Source: an uncultured Prevotellaceae bacterium (lineage in GTDB: Bacteria; Bacteroidota; Bacteroidia; Bacteroidales; Bacteroidaceae). Taken from it: a stretch of 64,000 bases of DNA. This document shows, one piece after another, positions 17,679-27,116 of this stretch; position 1 is the first letter of the stretch, and each line of letters begins with the position of its first letter. The notes under the pieces were generated by a model. The model saw only the letters and a program-made list of their open reading frames with translations. It did not search any database and had not been told where the DNA came from. The stretch spans positions 1-64,000 of the forward strand of contig CADAKX010000043.1 of assembly GCA_902788605.1 (NCBI GenBank), written 5' to 3'. Made by a program: the position numbers and the translations under genes.

Positions 17679-18749
17679 ATGGTTATCGCTATCCTATCAA
17701 TACTGCTCATCTGCATGGCTTTTTCTATGATAGAAGAAGACATGAGTTGGAGAGACAGGCTCATGGTATTGGGGGCGATTGGCGTCACCATGGTGGTTAT
17801 TGCGGGGTCGAGAAGTCCTTATGACACGCCTGACTCCGACAATTACGAGTTGATGTATTACAGCGTCAACAGTCTTGACGACCTGATACGTGAGCCCTCG
17901 TTTGTGTATCTATCATACTACCTGAATACCTTCGGCTTTGGCATCAACGCCCTGTTCTTTGCCTATGCCATCATGTCGGTGCCCCTCAGACTGGATGCCA
18001 TCTGCAAACTATCACCGCTGCCCATCCTCACACTGAGCATCTATATCTCGTATTTCTACCAACTGCATGACCTCATGCAGATGAGAACTGCCGTGGCATC
18101 ATCGCTCTTTCTCTTCGCCATCTATTTCCGGGCTGAGAAGCGCTTCTGGCCAACGCTCTGGTGTATTCTCATCGGCTTCCTGTTTCACTACTCGGCTTTG
18201 GCGGGCATCATCATCTTCTTCTTCAGCAACAAGGAACTGAAACGCTGGCAGAGGATTGTATTGGCCGCCATCGTGCCGCTGGGACTGCTGTTCTATTTCT
18301 TCGGTTTTGACTATTCCTACCTCGTTCCAGATGAACTGGGTGGCGACCGTCTGGCTGCCTATAGAGAGTTGAAAGAAAAAGGAAAAGAGGATGACCAGTC
18401 GTGGGTGTTCTATAAGCATCCGGTATTCCTGCTCAACGTCCTGCTATACTATGGATGCCTGATATACTACCGTTTGCTGGCAAAGAAATACAACTATATG
18501 TCCATCATGCTCAAGATCATGGCATTCGCATTTATCTGCATGCTGACCCTGAGTACACTCAGCGCCGTCTTAGCAAGCCGACTGCATGAGTATTTCGCCA
18601 TTGTATCCATCTTCCTCTGGACTGCTGCTGTCTATGCATTCCGGCCACTGAATTATGGAAAAATATTCCTGCACTGTATCATCTTCATACAATGTCTGGC
18701 TAATATCTTCATCTATACGCTTGGCTGGTATAACAACCACATGAAATGA
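17679..18749 (+). CDS. EpsG/Wzy-like polysaccharide polymerase
   Basis: A 356-residue integral membrane protein with about ten hydrophobic helices. The region SRSPYDTPDSDNYELMYY (about residues 47-64) and the LMQMRTAVASSLFLFA motif (about 131-146) are typical of the EpsG family, which polymerises lipid-linked repeat units in the periplasm. The gene lies 31 nt after the chain-length gene and overlaps the flippase start by 4 nt. Confidence 0.85.
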   Translation: MVIAILSILLICMAFSMIEEDMSWRDRLMVLGAIGVTMVVIAGSRSPYDTPDSDNYELMYYSVNSLDDLIREPSFVYLSYYLNTFGFGINALFFAYAIMSVPLRLDAICKLSPLPILTLSIYISYFYQLHDLMQMRTAVASSLFLFAIYFRAEKRFWPTLWCILIGFLFHYSALAGIIIFFFSNKELKRWQRIVLAAIVPLGLLFYFFGFDYSYLVPDELGGDRLAAYRELKEKGKEDDQSWVFYKHPVFLLNVLLYYGCLIYYRLLAKKYNYMSIMLKIMAFAFICMLTLSTLSAVLASRLHEYFAIVSIFLWTAAVYAFRPLNYGKIFLHCIIFIQCLANIFIYTLGWYNNHMK

Positions 18750-20053
18750 CTATGGGATTACAAGCACTCAACGATAAGACCAATAAACGGTCGGCCTTGC
18801 TCATCAAGAACGTGATTGCGTCCTTTGTCATCAAAGGATGGTCGGCTCTGGTGGTGTTGCTGATGGTGCCGCTAACGCTCAAAATACTGGGTGTATATAA
18901 TAATGGGGTATGGCTGACCATCAGCAGTATCCTGATATGGATTGACCTGATGGATATCGGACTGGGCAACGGCCTGCGCAATGCGGTGTCGCACTTTGTG
19001 TGAGAAAAGCGGTGTCTTCTACGTTCTTCATGCTGGTAGTGATTGTTATCCCTATCCTGATGGTGCTCTCGGCTGTCATTTGGTGCTTCGACATGTATGA
19101 TGCTTTGGGAGTGGACCCGCAGAAAATCAATGATCTGAACACGACCCTCACCGTGGCACTGATACTGGCGTCTATAACCTTTATCCTCAAGGCGACGGGT
19201 AGTTTTTACATGGGACTGCAATTGCCCGCGGTCAACAACCTGATTGTTTGCATCGGCCACACGCTGGCACTGGTGCTGACATATATTCTCTATCTGATGG
19301 GGGGACATTCGCTATTAATGGTGGTGTTTGGCGGCTGTCCTGCCATACACCTTCCTGAAGGCTTATCCCCAGTACCGTCCTTCCTTCAGGCATATAGACC
19401 TAAAACTGGCACGCAGCCTTTGTTCCACGGGCATTCAGTTCTTCGTCATTCAGATTTGCGGTGTATTGCTGTTTATGACCACCAACATTCTCATCAGCAA
19501 ATGGTTCTCGCCAGCTGAAGTGACGCCCTATCAGGTGGCCTATCGTTATTTCAACATTGCCTTTGTGGCATTCAGCACCATTTGCATCCCATTTTGGAAT
19601 GCCACGGCAGATGCCTATAGCCGTAAGGACTACAAATGGATTAGGAACGCGTCGCACAAACTGAACATGGTGATGATAGGCATCTTCCTGTTGCTCACAG
19701 TAATGGTGATGGTTTCTGGTGTGGTATATATGGTATGGATTGGAAATGAAGTGCATATTCCTTTCGAACTCTCACTATGCACAGCCTTCTATATCTTTAT
19801 TCTATGCCTCAGCCAGCGCTACTCGTATATTCTTAATGGTCTGAACGAACTGAGAATACAGTTGATATTCATTGTCGGGGCGACCATCGTGTTCTATCCG
19901 CTGGCATGGTATGTCTGCAAAACATGGGGAACAGTAACGGGGCTGGTCTGCGTGATGTGTCTGGTCAACATCCCCGGTGCTCTGGCTAATGCCTGGAAAT
20001 ACCACCAGTTGTTTCCCCGAAAACAAACAGATAAAGATGGAGATATCGAATAA
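18746..20053 (+). pseudogene. Wzx-type O-unit flippase, interrupted by two frame changes
   Basis: Three consecutive pieces encode one MATE/Wzx-type polysaccharide flippase: residues 1-85 from 18746 (ending GLGNGLRNAVSHFV and stop), a middle part from about 19000 (RKAVSSTFFMLVVIVIPIL...), and the rest from about 19328 (LAAVLPYTFLKAYPQYRPSF...) to 20053. The first break also seems to lack some residues of the cytoplasmic loop; the second is a shift of about 1 nt near 19328-19335. Either the flippase is inactive or these are sequencing errors. Without it the locus would need another flippase. The first piece starts in ATGA overlap with the polymerase stop. Confidence 0.85.
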
Positions 20054-20900
20054 CTGCATAGCCATTCTCTTGGCAACCTATAACGGTGAGACCTATTTAA
20101 AGGAGCAGATAGACTCGCTGTTGGCACAGACCTATCAGGACTGGCATCTGTATGTGCATGATGACGGATCAACAGACGGTACCGTGGCAATTATCAAGGG
20201 GTACACTGAGCAATACCCCGACAAGGTCACACAACTGGATTATCCTTCACAAGGCGGGCCATGCAAAAACTTCCTGAGCATGATGGACCGGGTGGAGGCG
20301 CCTTACTACATGTTCTGTGACCAAGATGATGTCTGGATGCCAGAGAAAATGGCGTTGTCGATTCAGGAAATGAAACGCCTGGAAGAGGTTCATCCACAGA
20401 AACCGATTGTAGTTTTTACAGATTTGCACGTCGTAGATGAGCACCTGAATATCACCTATGACTCCATGTGGCGCTATACGGGGATTCATCCTCAGTATAT
20501 CAAGACATTTGCTGATACGGGGGGACATACATCCATCGCAACAGGGTGCACCATGCTGTTCAACAAGCTATCGAAGACATGCCACTCTCACTATAGTCCT
20601 GAGAAAGCAATTATGCACGACTGCTGGGTTTGTCTCTGCACACTCAGGGAGGGAGGCATCGTCTATGGCATCAGTAAGCAGCTGGTGCTCTATCGTCAGC
20701 ACGGCAACAACTGCCTTGGTGCAGCAGAGACAAAAGCACCTGATGTGAACATCAGATACAGAATCAAGAACATCGACAAGGTATATAGGAGTAACCGCAA
20801 CTACTATGTGATGCTGCGCTCACTGGGCTATGGTTCCATCCTCAAATACCTCTATTATAAAGTGATGTATAAAAAACGCATCAGAAGAGGGCGTTACTAA
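20037..20900 (+). CDS. Family 2 glycosyltransferase
   Basis: A 287-residue cytoplasmic GT-A enzyme. N-terminus CIAILLATYNGETYLKEQID, then LYVHDDGSTDGT (nucleotide-sugar binding), and the DQDDVW metal-binding motif near residue 96. Resembles rhamnosyl- or galactosyl-transferases of O-antigen loci, but the sugar cannot be read from sequence. The start at 20037 overlaps the flippase tail by 17 nt; the longer reading frame from 19977 would lie within the flippase. Confidence 0.88.
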   Translation: MEISNNCIAILLATYNGETYLKEQIDSLLAQTYQDWHLYVHDDGSTDGTVAIIKGYTEQYPDKVTQLDYPSQGGPCKNFLSMMDRVEAPYYMFCDQDDVWMPEKMALSIQEMKRLEEVHPQKPIVVFTDLHVVDEHLNITYDSMWRYTGIHPQYIKTFADTGGHTSIATGCTMLFNKLSKTCHSHYSPEKAIMHDCWVCLCTLREGGIVYGISKQLVLYRQHGNNCLGAAETKAPDVNIRYRIKNIDKVYRSNRNYYVMLRSLGYGSILKYLYYKVMYKKRIRRGRY

Positions 20901-20937
20901 ACATCATCATTGTGAAACAAAACAAAAACAAAGATAA

Positions 20938-21786
20938 ATGACAACGGCGCTGGTAATCGTTCTTTTCAATCCTACAGATGATGACATCCATCATCTGCAA
21001 CATGTGGCACAACTATACCCGGGCGTGATTGTCGATAATTCGGAGACGCGACACTTTGAGTCTGAACAGGTGGAGCAGATGCATTACTTCTTCCTGGGAG
21101 GCAACAAGGGTATTGCTCACGCTCAGAATGTGGGCATTCAGCATATTATGCAGCATGTCCCTTCTGAGCATATCGTCTTCATGGATCAAGACAGCCGTTG
21201 GGAAGATCACTATGCAGAAAGGATTACTGCTGAATATGAAGCACTCCGCCAAAAAGGCATCCGTCTTTCTGCGTTGGGCCCAACGGTCTGTCGACGCGAG
21301 ACGGGAGAAGAATACCAATCCGTCTTCCACAAAAAGGAGTTTGTGAACCAGGACTTCATTCTCCGTAAGCATATCATCTCTTCTGGCAGCTGCATCCGAA
21401 AAGAATTATTTGAGGAGGTGGGTGTCTTCGAGGATGCGCTGTTTATTGACTTCGTGGACGATGAGTGGTGCTGGAGAGCCCATACCAAGGGGTATGTGTG
21501 TGGCATAACGCCACATATCACTATGGCACACACCATCGGACAGAAAGAAATACATATCGGGAAATATGTCATTGGCATCTCTGCGCCTTTCAGGTATTTC
21601 TACTTGTACCGTAATTATCTGGTGTTGGTACGAAGGGGATATGTGCCTGTGCAATGGAAAATCAGCTATGGCGTCAAGTTCTTTGCGCGCTTCTTTTATT
21701 TTCCCTTCGTAGTGGAGAATGGCAGGGAATGCTGGAAGTATATGTGGCGCGGCATCAAGGAAGGACTAAAAGGAATAAAGAAATGA
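20938..21786 (+). CDS. Family 2 glycosyltransferase (rhamnosyltransferase-like)
   Basis: A 282-residue GT2 enzyme. TALVIVLFNPTDDDIHHLQ at the N-terminus, GGNKGIAHAQNVGI near residue 53 and FMDQDSRW near 81 (DQDS metal site), followed by SSGSCIRKELFEEVG and FIDFVDDEWCWRA, the acceptor region seen in WbbL/RfbF-type rhamnosyltransferases. 37 nt separate it from the previous gene, and the next starts in ATGA overlap. Sugar specificity is inference. Confidence 0.87.
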   Translation: MTTALVIVLFNPTDDDIHHLQHVAQLYPGVIVDNSETRHFESEQVEQMHYFFLGGNKGIAHAQNVGIQHIMQHVPSEHIVFMDQDSRWEDHYAERITAEYEALRQKGIRLSALGPTVCRRETGEEYQSVFHKKEFVNQDFILRKHIISSGSCIRKELFEEVGVFEDALFIDFVDDEWCWRAHTKGYVCGITPHITMAHTIGQKEIHIGKYVIGISAPFRYFYLYRNYLVLVRRGYVPVQWKISYGVKFFARFFYFPFVVENGRECWKYMWRGIKEGLKGIKK

Positions 21787-22577
21787 AAAAAGTAGCTATA
21801 TATTGCGTTAATTATCACTCAAAGGACCGACTGAAGCATTATCTCCTGTCGATTGACCGGGCTGTAAAGGCTGCTGATGGGGATGTGGTGCTGGATGTCA
21901 TCGCCATAGACAACAGCGTGCCTGCAGAGGTCATTGACTATGTGCCTGAGGCCTTTGCGCTCAAGGTGGTAAAGACGGGTGAGAACAAGGGATATTTTGG
22001 GGCAGTGCGTGAAGGCATGAAGCATGTTGACCCCATAGACTACGACTACAGCATCATCAGCAATGTGGATGTGGTGATGGAAGGGGATTTTTTTGTGCAG
22101 CTGATAACTGCACCTACAGACAAGACGCTGGGATGGATAGCACCGCAGATCTATTCGGACGCAGAACATCGTGACCGCAACCCGAAGATTATGCGTCGTT
22201 ATGCCAAAAGGAAGTTACAGGTATTGCGTTTCTTTTTTAGCATTCCCCCACTCTACAACCTCTATACGCACACGGCCTACAAATCAAAAAAACTCATTAA
22301 ACACGAGGCGGGAGAGATCTATGCCGGCCATGGGTCGTTTATCATCTTGACACAGGAGTACTTCAAGCGGTGTGGCATCATTGACTACCCTGTCTTCCTG
22401 TTCTGCGAGGAGATCTATCTGGGGGAACAGTGTCTGAAGCAGGGACTGAAAGTCGAATACTGCCCCAACATCAAGGTCATTGACGCAGAACATGCCTCTA
22501 CCAGTACGTTTAAGCGCAGTAAATACTGCAGGTATAACTACGAGGCCCTGAGTTATATCCTGAAGACGTATTATTAA
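21783..22577 (+). CDS. Family 2 glycosyltransferase
   Basis: A 264-residue GT2 enzyme starting MKKVAIYCVNYHSKDRL, with DVIAIDNSVPAEV, GENKGYFGAVREGM and SIISNVDVVM (degenerate metal-binding region, NVDV in place of DxD). A PVFLFCEEIYLGEQCLKQGL segment matches the catalytic helix region. The start is at 21783, in ATGA overlap with the preceding stop. Last plus-strand gene before the opposite-strand gene; the two converge and overlap by 4 nt. Confidence 0.85.
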   Translation: MKKVAIYCVNYHSKDRLKHYLLSIDRAVKAADGDVVLDVIAIDNSVPAEVIDYVPEAFALKVVKTGENKGYFGAVREGMKHVDPIDYDYSIISNVDVVMEGDFFVQLITAPTDKTLGWIAPQIYSDAEHRDRNPKIMRRYAKRKLQVLRFFFSIPPLYNLYTHTAYKSKKLIKHEAGEIYAGHGSFIILTQEYFKRCGIIDYPVFLFCEEIYLGEQCLKQGLKVEYCPNIKVIDAEHASTSTFKRSKYCRYNYEALSYILKTYY

Positions 22578-23818
22578 GAAAGGGGCATGATGCACAGGGA
22601 ACGCACGCCTGTGTGCACGGTATCAAACGACACCCAACGGCCTTGACGGTCACAACGGGGATGAAGATCACACTTCCACCAATGATCACCATCGGGGGCT
22701 ACAAAGGCCTTGGGACTCTTGACATCGGCCAGAAGCACCACCTCATCGGTCTTGCGGTTGACCTTATACAGCTTGGCATGGCGCCATTTGTCGGGATAGG
22801 TATCCACCAAGAACCAGTCGTTATCCATAAAATGATGATGACCATCGGAATTTAACTGGGGATAGCCACAGCGTTTCCATTCCTTCATCTCGGGTGAGGA
22901 GAAATAGACGTGGGAGTCGATATTCTCCATGCGACAGTAGGCCACAAGACCGTTTTCCTGGTTCCAATGATAATGGGAGACCATGCCTGTGGTAGGAGAG
23001 GCATAGAGGGTCTTGGTCTGGAGGTCAAGAACAACCAGACGGGTGCGATGGAAGGTTCCTTTATACCAGCGGTGCAGGAAGGCCAGATAGCGGTTGTCTG
23101 CAGAGAACTCGGTATGGGTCACGAAATGAAAGGTGTGGTCCATGGTGTCCTCGTGCTGAAACGCTGACAGGTCCTTCAGGCTGAGCACCAACTGGCGTGT
23201 ATTGGCCTTCATGTCTATCAGGAAGAGGCCGGTCTCACTGCTCACAGACTCGTCCATGCGGGCATCATTATCGCCATAGAGATAACCATAGCCGGGCATC
23301 ATGGCCTGCAAGCGCTCATAGCTGAAGGTGGCTGCCATCGAGGCATCGGGACTCACGGTGTCGATGGGCCATGAGAGGCGTTGCTTCGCTCCGGTCTCGA
23401 TGTCCATAAGTTCTGCACACAGTTGATCATCAGCCACGGCATTATAGATACAGTGCTGGTCGTCCACCCACTGCAGGCGACAGCCCTTGTGATAGTTCCA
23501 GGCACCGGTCTCGCCCAGGTGTACCCAGTCGGAGAAGTTCTTTCCAGTCCAATAGCCTACTTCCAACAGGTCTTCCTTACCGGGCATGCGCAAAGACATG
23601 TTCAGACGGCAGGCCAGGTGCTTGGTGCCATCGGCACTGAAGGGGGTGACATCGTGAAAGCCAAAGAACGAGCTCTCGCGAAGAATGGGCGTGGCACTGA
23701 ACTTGGAATCGTAGTTGGGCAGCTGGTCGTAAAGCCACTGATAGGCGTTACGTACCAGGTTTTTGACGACATAATTATTCTTGACTCTGTTATAAACAAA
23801 GGATTCAATCTTATTCAT
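22574..23818 (-). CDS. Propeller-like conserved protein in the polysaccharide locus, opposite strand
   Basis: A 414-residue protein without clear signal peptide. Repeated blade-like patterns (FFGFHDVTPFSADGTKHLA, FVTHTEFSADNRYLAFLHR, WVSFDTVHTGVRSL) suggest a WD40/TolB or oligogalacturonate-lyase-like beta-propeller. Start at 23818 because a promoter box at 23847-23854 puts the upstream ATG (23866) before transcription begins. It is the only gene of the locus on the minus strand and has its own promoter, so it is probably regulated separately. Function unknown; sugar binding or modification is possible. Confidence 0.75.
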   Translation of the reverse strand: MNKIESFVYNRVKNNYVVKNLVRNAYQWLYDQLPNYDSKFSATPILRESSFFGFHDVTPFSADGTKHLACRLNMSLRMPGKEDLLEVGYWTGKNFSDWVHLGETGAWNYHKGCRLQWVDDQHCIYNAVADDQLCAELMDIETGAKQRLSWPIDTVSPDASMAATFSYERLQAMMPGYGYLYGDNDARMDESVSSETGLFLIDMKANTRQLVLSLKDLSAFQHEDTMDHTFHFVTHTEFSADNRYLAFLHRWYKGTFHRTRLVVLDLQTKTLYASPTTGMVSHYHWNQENGLVAYCRMENIDSHVYFSSPEMKEWKRCGYPQLNSDGHHHFMDNDWFLVDTYPDKWRHAKLYKVNRKTDEVVLLADVKSPKAFVAPDGDHWWKCDLHPRCDRQGRWVSFDTVHTGVRSLCIMPLS

Positions 23819-23846
23819 TGATAGAAAAAGTGTGAGAAATTCCCGG

Positions 23847-23854
23847 CAAAAGTA
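23847..23854 (-). promoter_or_regulatory. -7 promoter box TACTTTTG for the propeller-like gene
   Basis: TACTTTTGCC on the minus strand, about 29 nt before the ATG at 23818; decides the start codon. Confidence 0.75.
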
Positions 23855-24055
23855 CATTTTTTCCATGAGATAGCAAATTATTTACTAAAAAAAGTGTATC
23901 TTGACCTTTGGTCGAGCTACTTTTTCGCTCGAAAAACCCAAATATTATTTGGTTTTTTGCTCACTTATTCGTACTTTGGCTAGTCGCCGAAGGTACTTTC
24001 GCTCGAAAATGAAAAGAAAAACAAGTTTTCCTTTTGCATTTTGCTCACTTATTCG

Positions 24056-24063
24056 TATCTTTG
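24056..24063 (+). promoter_or_regulatory. -7 promoter box TATCTTTG, with a duplicated copy upstream
   Basis: TTTTGCTCACTTATTCGTATCTTTGC sits 18 nt before the glycosyltransferase ATG. A near copy, TTGCTCACTTATTCGTACTT, lies about 84 nt earlier (23957-23976), with CTCGAAAA beside each. This restarts transcription of the last five genes of the locus after the opposite-strand gene. Confidence 0.75.
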
Positions 24064-24080
24064 CAGCCAAATTTGAAAAA

Positions 24081-24893
24081 ATGAACGAGAATCTCGTATC
24101 GGTCATCATGCCGTCGTTTAATGGCGCCAAGCATCTGGCAGACAGTATCGACAGCATCTTGAACCAAACATATAAAGACCTGGAACTACTCATCACCGAC
24201 GACCATTCTGATGATGAAGAGACACTGAACATCCTCAAACGCTATAGCGGGCAGGATGACAGGGTTAATGTGTTGTATCTGGACAGCAACCATGGACCTG
24301 GCTATGCCCGCAACAAATCCATTGAGCGTGCCAAAGGGCGCTATATCGCCTTCTGCGACAGCGATGACCGCTGGGCTCCCAACAAACTGGAGAAGCAGAT
24401 TGCCTTTATGAATGAGCGTCAGTGCGCCATCAGCCACACCACTTATATTATGTGTGATGATAATGGACAGGAGCAGGGCATTGTGATTGCACCGGCTGTA
24501 ATGACGTTTAACCAACTGACACGCGACAACAAGATCGGCTGTCTGACGGCTATCTATGACACCAAACTGCTGGGTAAGAAATATTATATGCCGGCCATCC
24601 GCAAGCGTCAGGACTGGGGATTGTTTCTGTCTATCCTGCGCAACTGTGGCAAGGCCTATGCCATCCAAGAGCCGTTGGCTTACTACAGAAATCGTCAGAA
24701 CTCGGTGTCTAGCAACAAGTTAGGACTCATCAAATACAACATCCTGATCTACCAGAAAGTGCTGGGTTTCTCAAAGGTGAAGTCGGTTTTGTATTTCTAC
24801 GGACTCTTTGTGCCAACACATCTGAAAAAGCTTTGTAAAAGACATTTGGACAGCCTAAAATTTAAATGCAGAAAAAATTCGACCGACATATAA
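24081..24893 (+). CDS. Family 2 glycosyltransferase (WcaA-like)
   Basis: A 270-residue GT2 enzyme: VSVIMPSFNGAKHLADSIDS at the start, LLITDDHSDDEE, then GPGYARNKSIERAKGRYIAF and CDSDDRW (metal-binding DSDD near residue 93). The acceptor half has RKRQDWGLFLSILRNCGKAY. Start at 24081 follows directly after the promoter; the longer reading frame from 23901 would cover promoter DNA. Adds one sugar to the lipid-linked unit; sugar unknown. Confidence 0.88.
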   Translation: MNENLVSVIMPSFNGAKHLADSIDSILNQTYKDLELLITDDHSDDEETLNILKRYSGQDDRVNVLYLDSNHGPGYARNKSIERAKGRYIAFCDSDDRWAPNKLEKQIAFMNERQCAISHTTYIMCDDNGQEQGIVIAPAVMTFNQLTRDNKIGCLTAIYDTKLLGKKYYMPAIRKRQDWGLFLSILRNCGKAYAIQEPLAYYRNRQNSVSSNKLGLIKYNILIYQKVLGFSKVKSVLYFYGLFVPTHLKKLCKRHLDSLKFKCRKNSTDI

Positions 24894-24951
24894 TAATATG
24901 CGGTTTTTAGCGTTACTATAGTAACATCAACGCTAAGAACACTTTCGGAAT

Positions 24952-25584
24952 ATGACAAAACTGGAAAACGGATACGTATTAGACGGCATGAACGAGCTGG
25001 AACGCAACGTGAAGCGACTGCTCGATTTCTTTGTTGCCTTGGTATGCCTCATCATCTTCTCGCCCCTCTTTATCATCTGTTATATCATGGTAAAAAGAGA
25101 GGATGGCGGACCAGCCATATTCCAGCAAGAACGCATCGGACGATTTGGACGCCCTTTTAAGATTTATAAGTTCCGCAGTATGCGCATGGATGCCGAGAAA
25201 GATGGTCCGGCCCTGTTTAAGACCGGTGGCAAAGAGACGCGTCTGACCAAGGTGGGAAAGTTCTTGCGTGATCATCATCTGGACGAGTTGCCACAGCTGT
25301 GGAACGTGGTGAAGGGGGATATGGCCTTCATCGGTCCACGCCCAGAGCGCGAGTTCTATATCAAGCAGATTATCGATCGCGACCCACGTTATGTGTATCT
25401 GTATCAGATTCGTCCGGGGGTGACCTCATATGCCACCCTGTATAACGGCTATACGGACACGATGGAAAAGATGCTGAGACGCCTGGAGCTGGACCTGTAT
25501 TACCTGGAGCACCGCTCATGGTGGTTTGACATCAAAATCCTGATGAAGACCTTTATCAACATCGTTTTTGGCAAGAAGTTCTGA
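24952..25584 (+). CDS. Undecaprenyl-phosphate sugar phosphotransferase (priming enzyme)
   Basis: A 210-residue PglC/WcaJ-type priming transferase that puts the first sugar-phosphate on undecaprenyl phosphate. One hydrophobic segment (LLDFFVALVCLIIFSPLFII, about residues 23-42), then the family motifs PAIFQQERIGRFGRPFKIYK, KFRSMRMDAE, RLTKVGKFLRDHHLDELPQL and IGPRPERE. Lacks the large N-terminal membrane half of WcaJ-like enzymes. Placed near the end of the locus, which is common in Bacteroidota. Stop overlaps the next ATG (TGATG). Confidence 0.92.
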   Translation: MTKLENGYVLDGMNELERNVKRLLDFFVALVCLIIFSPLFIICYIMVKREDGGPAIFQQERIGRFGRPFKIYKFRSMRMDAEKDGPALFKTGGKETRLTKVGKFLRDHHLDELPQLWNVVKGDMAFIGPRPEREFYIKQIIDRDPRYVYLYQIRPGVTSYATLYNGYTDTMEKMLRRLELDLYYLEHRSWWFDIKILMKTFINIVFGKKF

Positions 25585-27116
25585 TGCCAAAGCCTATGGA
25601 TAGCCAACGATTCCTTTTGATGATGGCGTGCTGTCTTGGCTTGCTGACAACCCATGCGCAAGACTCACTAAACATACATATCTCTTATGACCTGACGACA
25701 GAGGCGGCCTTTGGTACGGGCGACTATACGGCTTATCAGCTGGTAACCAACCGTCATCACGTGTTAGGCACTCGCGCCAATACGGGCTATACGCGTGGAG
25801 CAGTGACCATTGAGCACCAGTGGAACAAGGACTGGAAACTATCGGGAGCGGTGGATATCATCGCCAGCGCACATGCTGACCACAAGACGTATCTGCAGCA
25901 GTGCTATGCTAACCTGTCGTATCAGCAGTTTTTCCTGGAGGCTGGTGTCAGAGAGCAACATCAGGTGATTCGCGACGAGGACCTCTCTATCGGATCGTTT
26001 GCCAAGGGCACCAACGCGAAGCCTTTTTTGCAGCTTCATCTGGGCACCAAGGGCTATTGGACCGTGCCCTATACCAAGGGGTGGTTGGAGATCAACCTCG
26101 ATGGGGGCTATGGCCGGTTTATGGACAGTGACTATCGAGAGGAGGCCTTTAACAGGGGCATCAAGGCCAATGGCAAGAACGTCAACGACAAGTATGCTAC
26201 GGGCATCCTCTACCACCAAAAGCACTTTTTTTTCCGCACCAACCCGCATAAGCGCTTCTTCTTTGTGGGGGGCATCGAACATGTGGTGCAATTTGGGGGC
26301 ACGAAGTATGCCTATGACAAGGAGGGGGTGCTCACCTCGAAGAGTAAGTCAACCAACCTCCGCTCGTATTTAGAGATTATCCTGCCACTGGGCGACAAGA
26401 ACTACTATGAGAACGACGCCATGGAGGACTGGATTTACGGCAACCACCTGGGAGAGATGACAGTGCAACTGGGATGGAACATCAACAAGGACCATCTGCT
26501 GCAGGTGTACTATGACGATATCTTTGAGGATGGGTCGGGCATGCGCATGAGTAATGGCATTGACGGCACCTGCGGCATCCAATACGACAACAAGACGGCT
26601 GGCAAGCAATATATAAGAAAGGTGGTGATGGAGTATTTCCAGTCGACCAACCAGAGCGGACCTCTGCACTTTGATGGTGGCGACTATCCAGAGCCCATCC
26701 GCAGTGAGATCACAGACCTGGTGACTGGCAACGATGAGTATTATAACCACACGTGCTACGATAGTTACACCCACTATGGCATGACACCTGGCATCGCACT
26801 GATCACCTCGCCTATCTATAATAAGAATGGCTTGACGACCTTTTGCGACAACCGCGTGAAGGCATGGCACATGGGCATCAGCGGTGAGGTGACCAACCAC
26901 CTGAGCTACCTGGCCAAAGGTTCCTATCGCGAGGGATGGGGCACCTACGACTTCCCACTCGCACAGAAGCACTACTCCTTTGATGCCATGTTCCAGGGCA
27001 TCTACGCCACTGGACCCTGGCAGTTCTCTGCAGCCTACGCCTTTGACAAGGGCAACATCTATGGCGACTGTTCTACATTTAACTTAAAAATCGGGTATCA
27101 TGGCAAACTTCTATAA
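25584..27116 (+). CDS. Wzi-type capsule assembly outer membrane protein
   Basis: A 510-residue exported beta-barrel protein (signal peptide ending LLTTHAQ). Blocks typical of Bacteroidota Wzi-family proteins are TAYQLVTNRHHVLGTRANTG, YGRFMDSDYREEAFNRG, and WIYGNHLGEMTVQLGWNIN, followed by FEDGSGMRMSNGIDGTCGIQ. E. coli Wzi attaches capsule to the cell surface and is of similar size (about 480). Translationally coupled to the priming transferase. The C-terminal 17 nt overlap the next gene. Confidence 0.88.
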   Translation: MPKPMDSQRFLLMMACCLGLLTTHAQDSLNIHISYDLTTEAAFGTGDYTAYQLVTNRHHVLGTRANTGYTRGAVTIEHQWNKDWKLSGAVDIIASAHADHKTYLQQCYANLSYQQFFLEAGVREQHQVIRDEDLSIGSFAKGTNAKPFLQLHLGTKGYWTVPYTKGWLEINLDGGYGRFMDSDYREEAFNRGIKANGKNVNDKYATGILYHQKHFFFRTNPHKRFFFVGGIEHVVQFGGTKYAYDKEGVLTSKSKSTNLRSYLEIILPLGDKNYYENDAMEDWIYGNHLGEMTVQLGWNINKDHLLQVYYDDIFEDGSGMRMSNGIDGTCGIQYDNKTAGKQYIRKVVMEYFQSTNQSGPLHFDGGDYPEPIRSEITDLVTGNDEYYNHTCYDSYTHYGMTPGIALITSPIYNKNGLTTFCDNRVKAWHMGISGEVTNHLSYLAKGSYREGWGTYDFPLAQKHYSFDAMFQGIYATGPWQFSAAYAFDKGNIYGDCSTFNLKIGYHGKLL

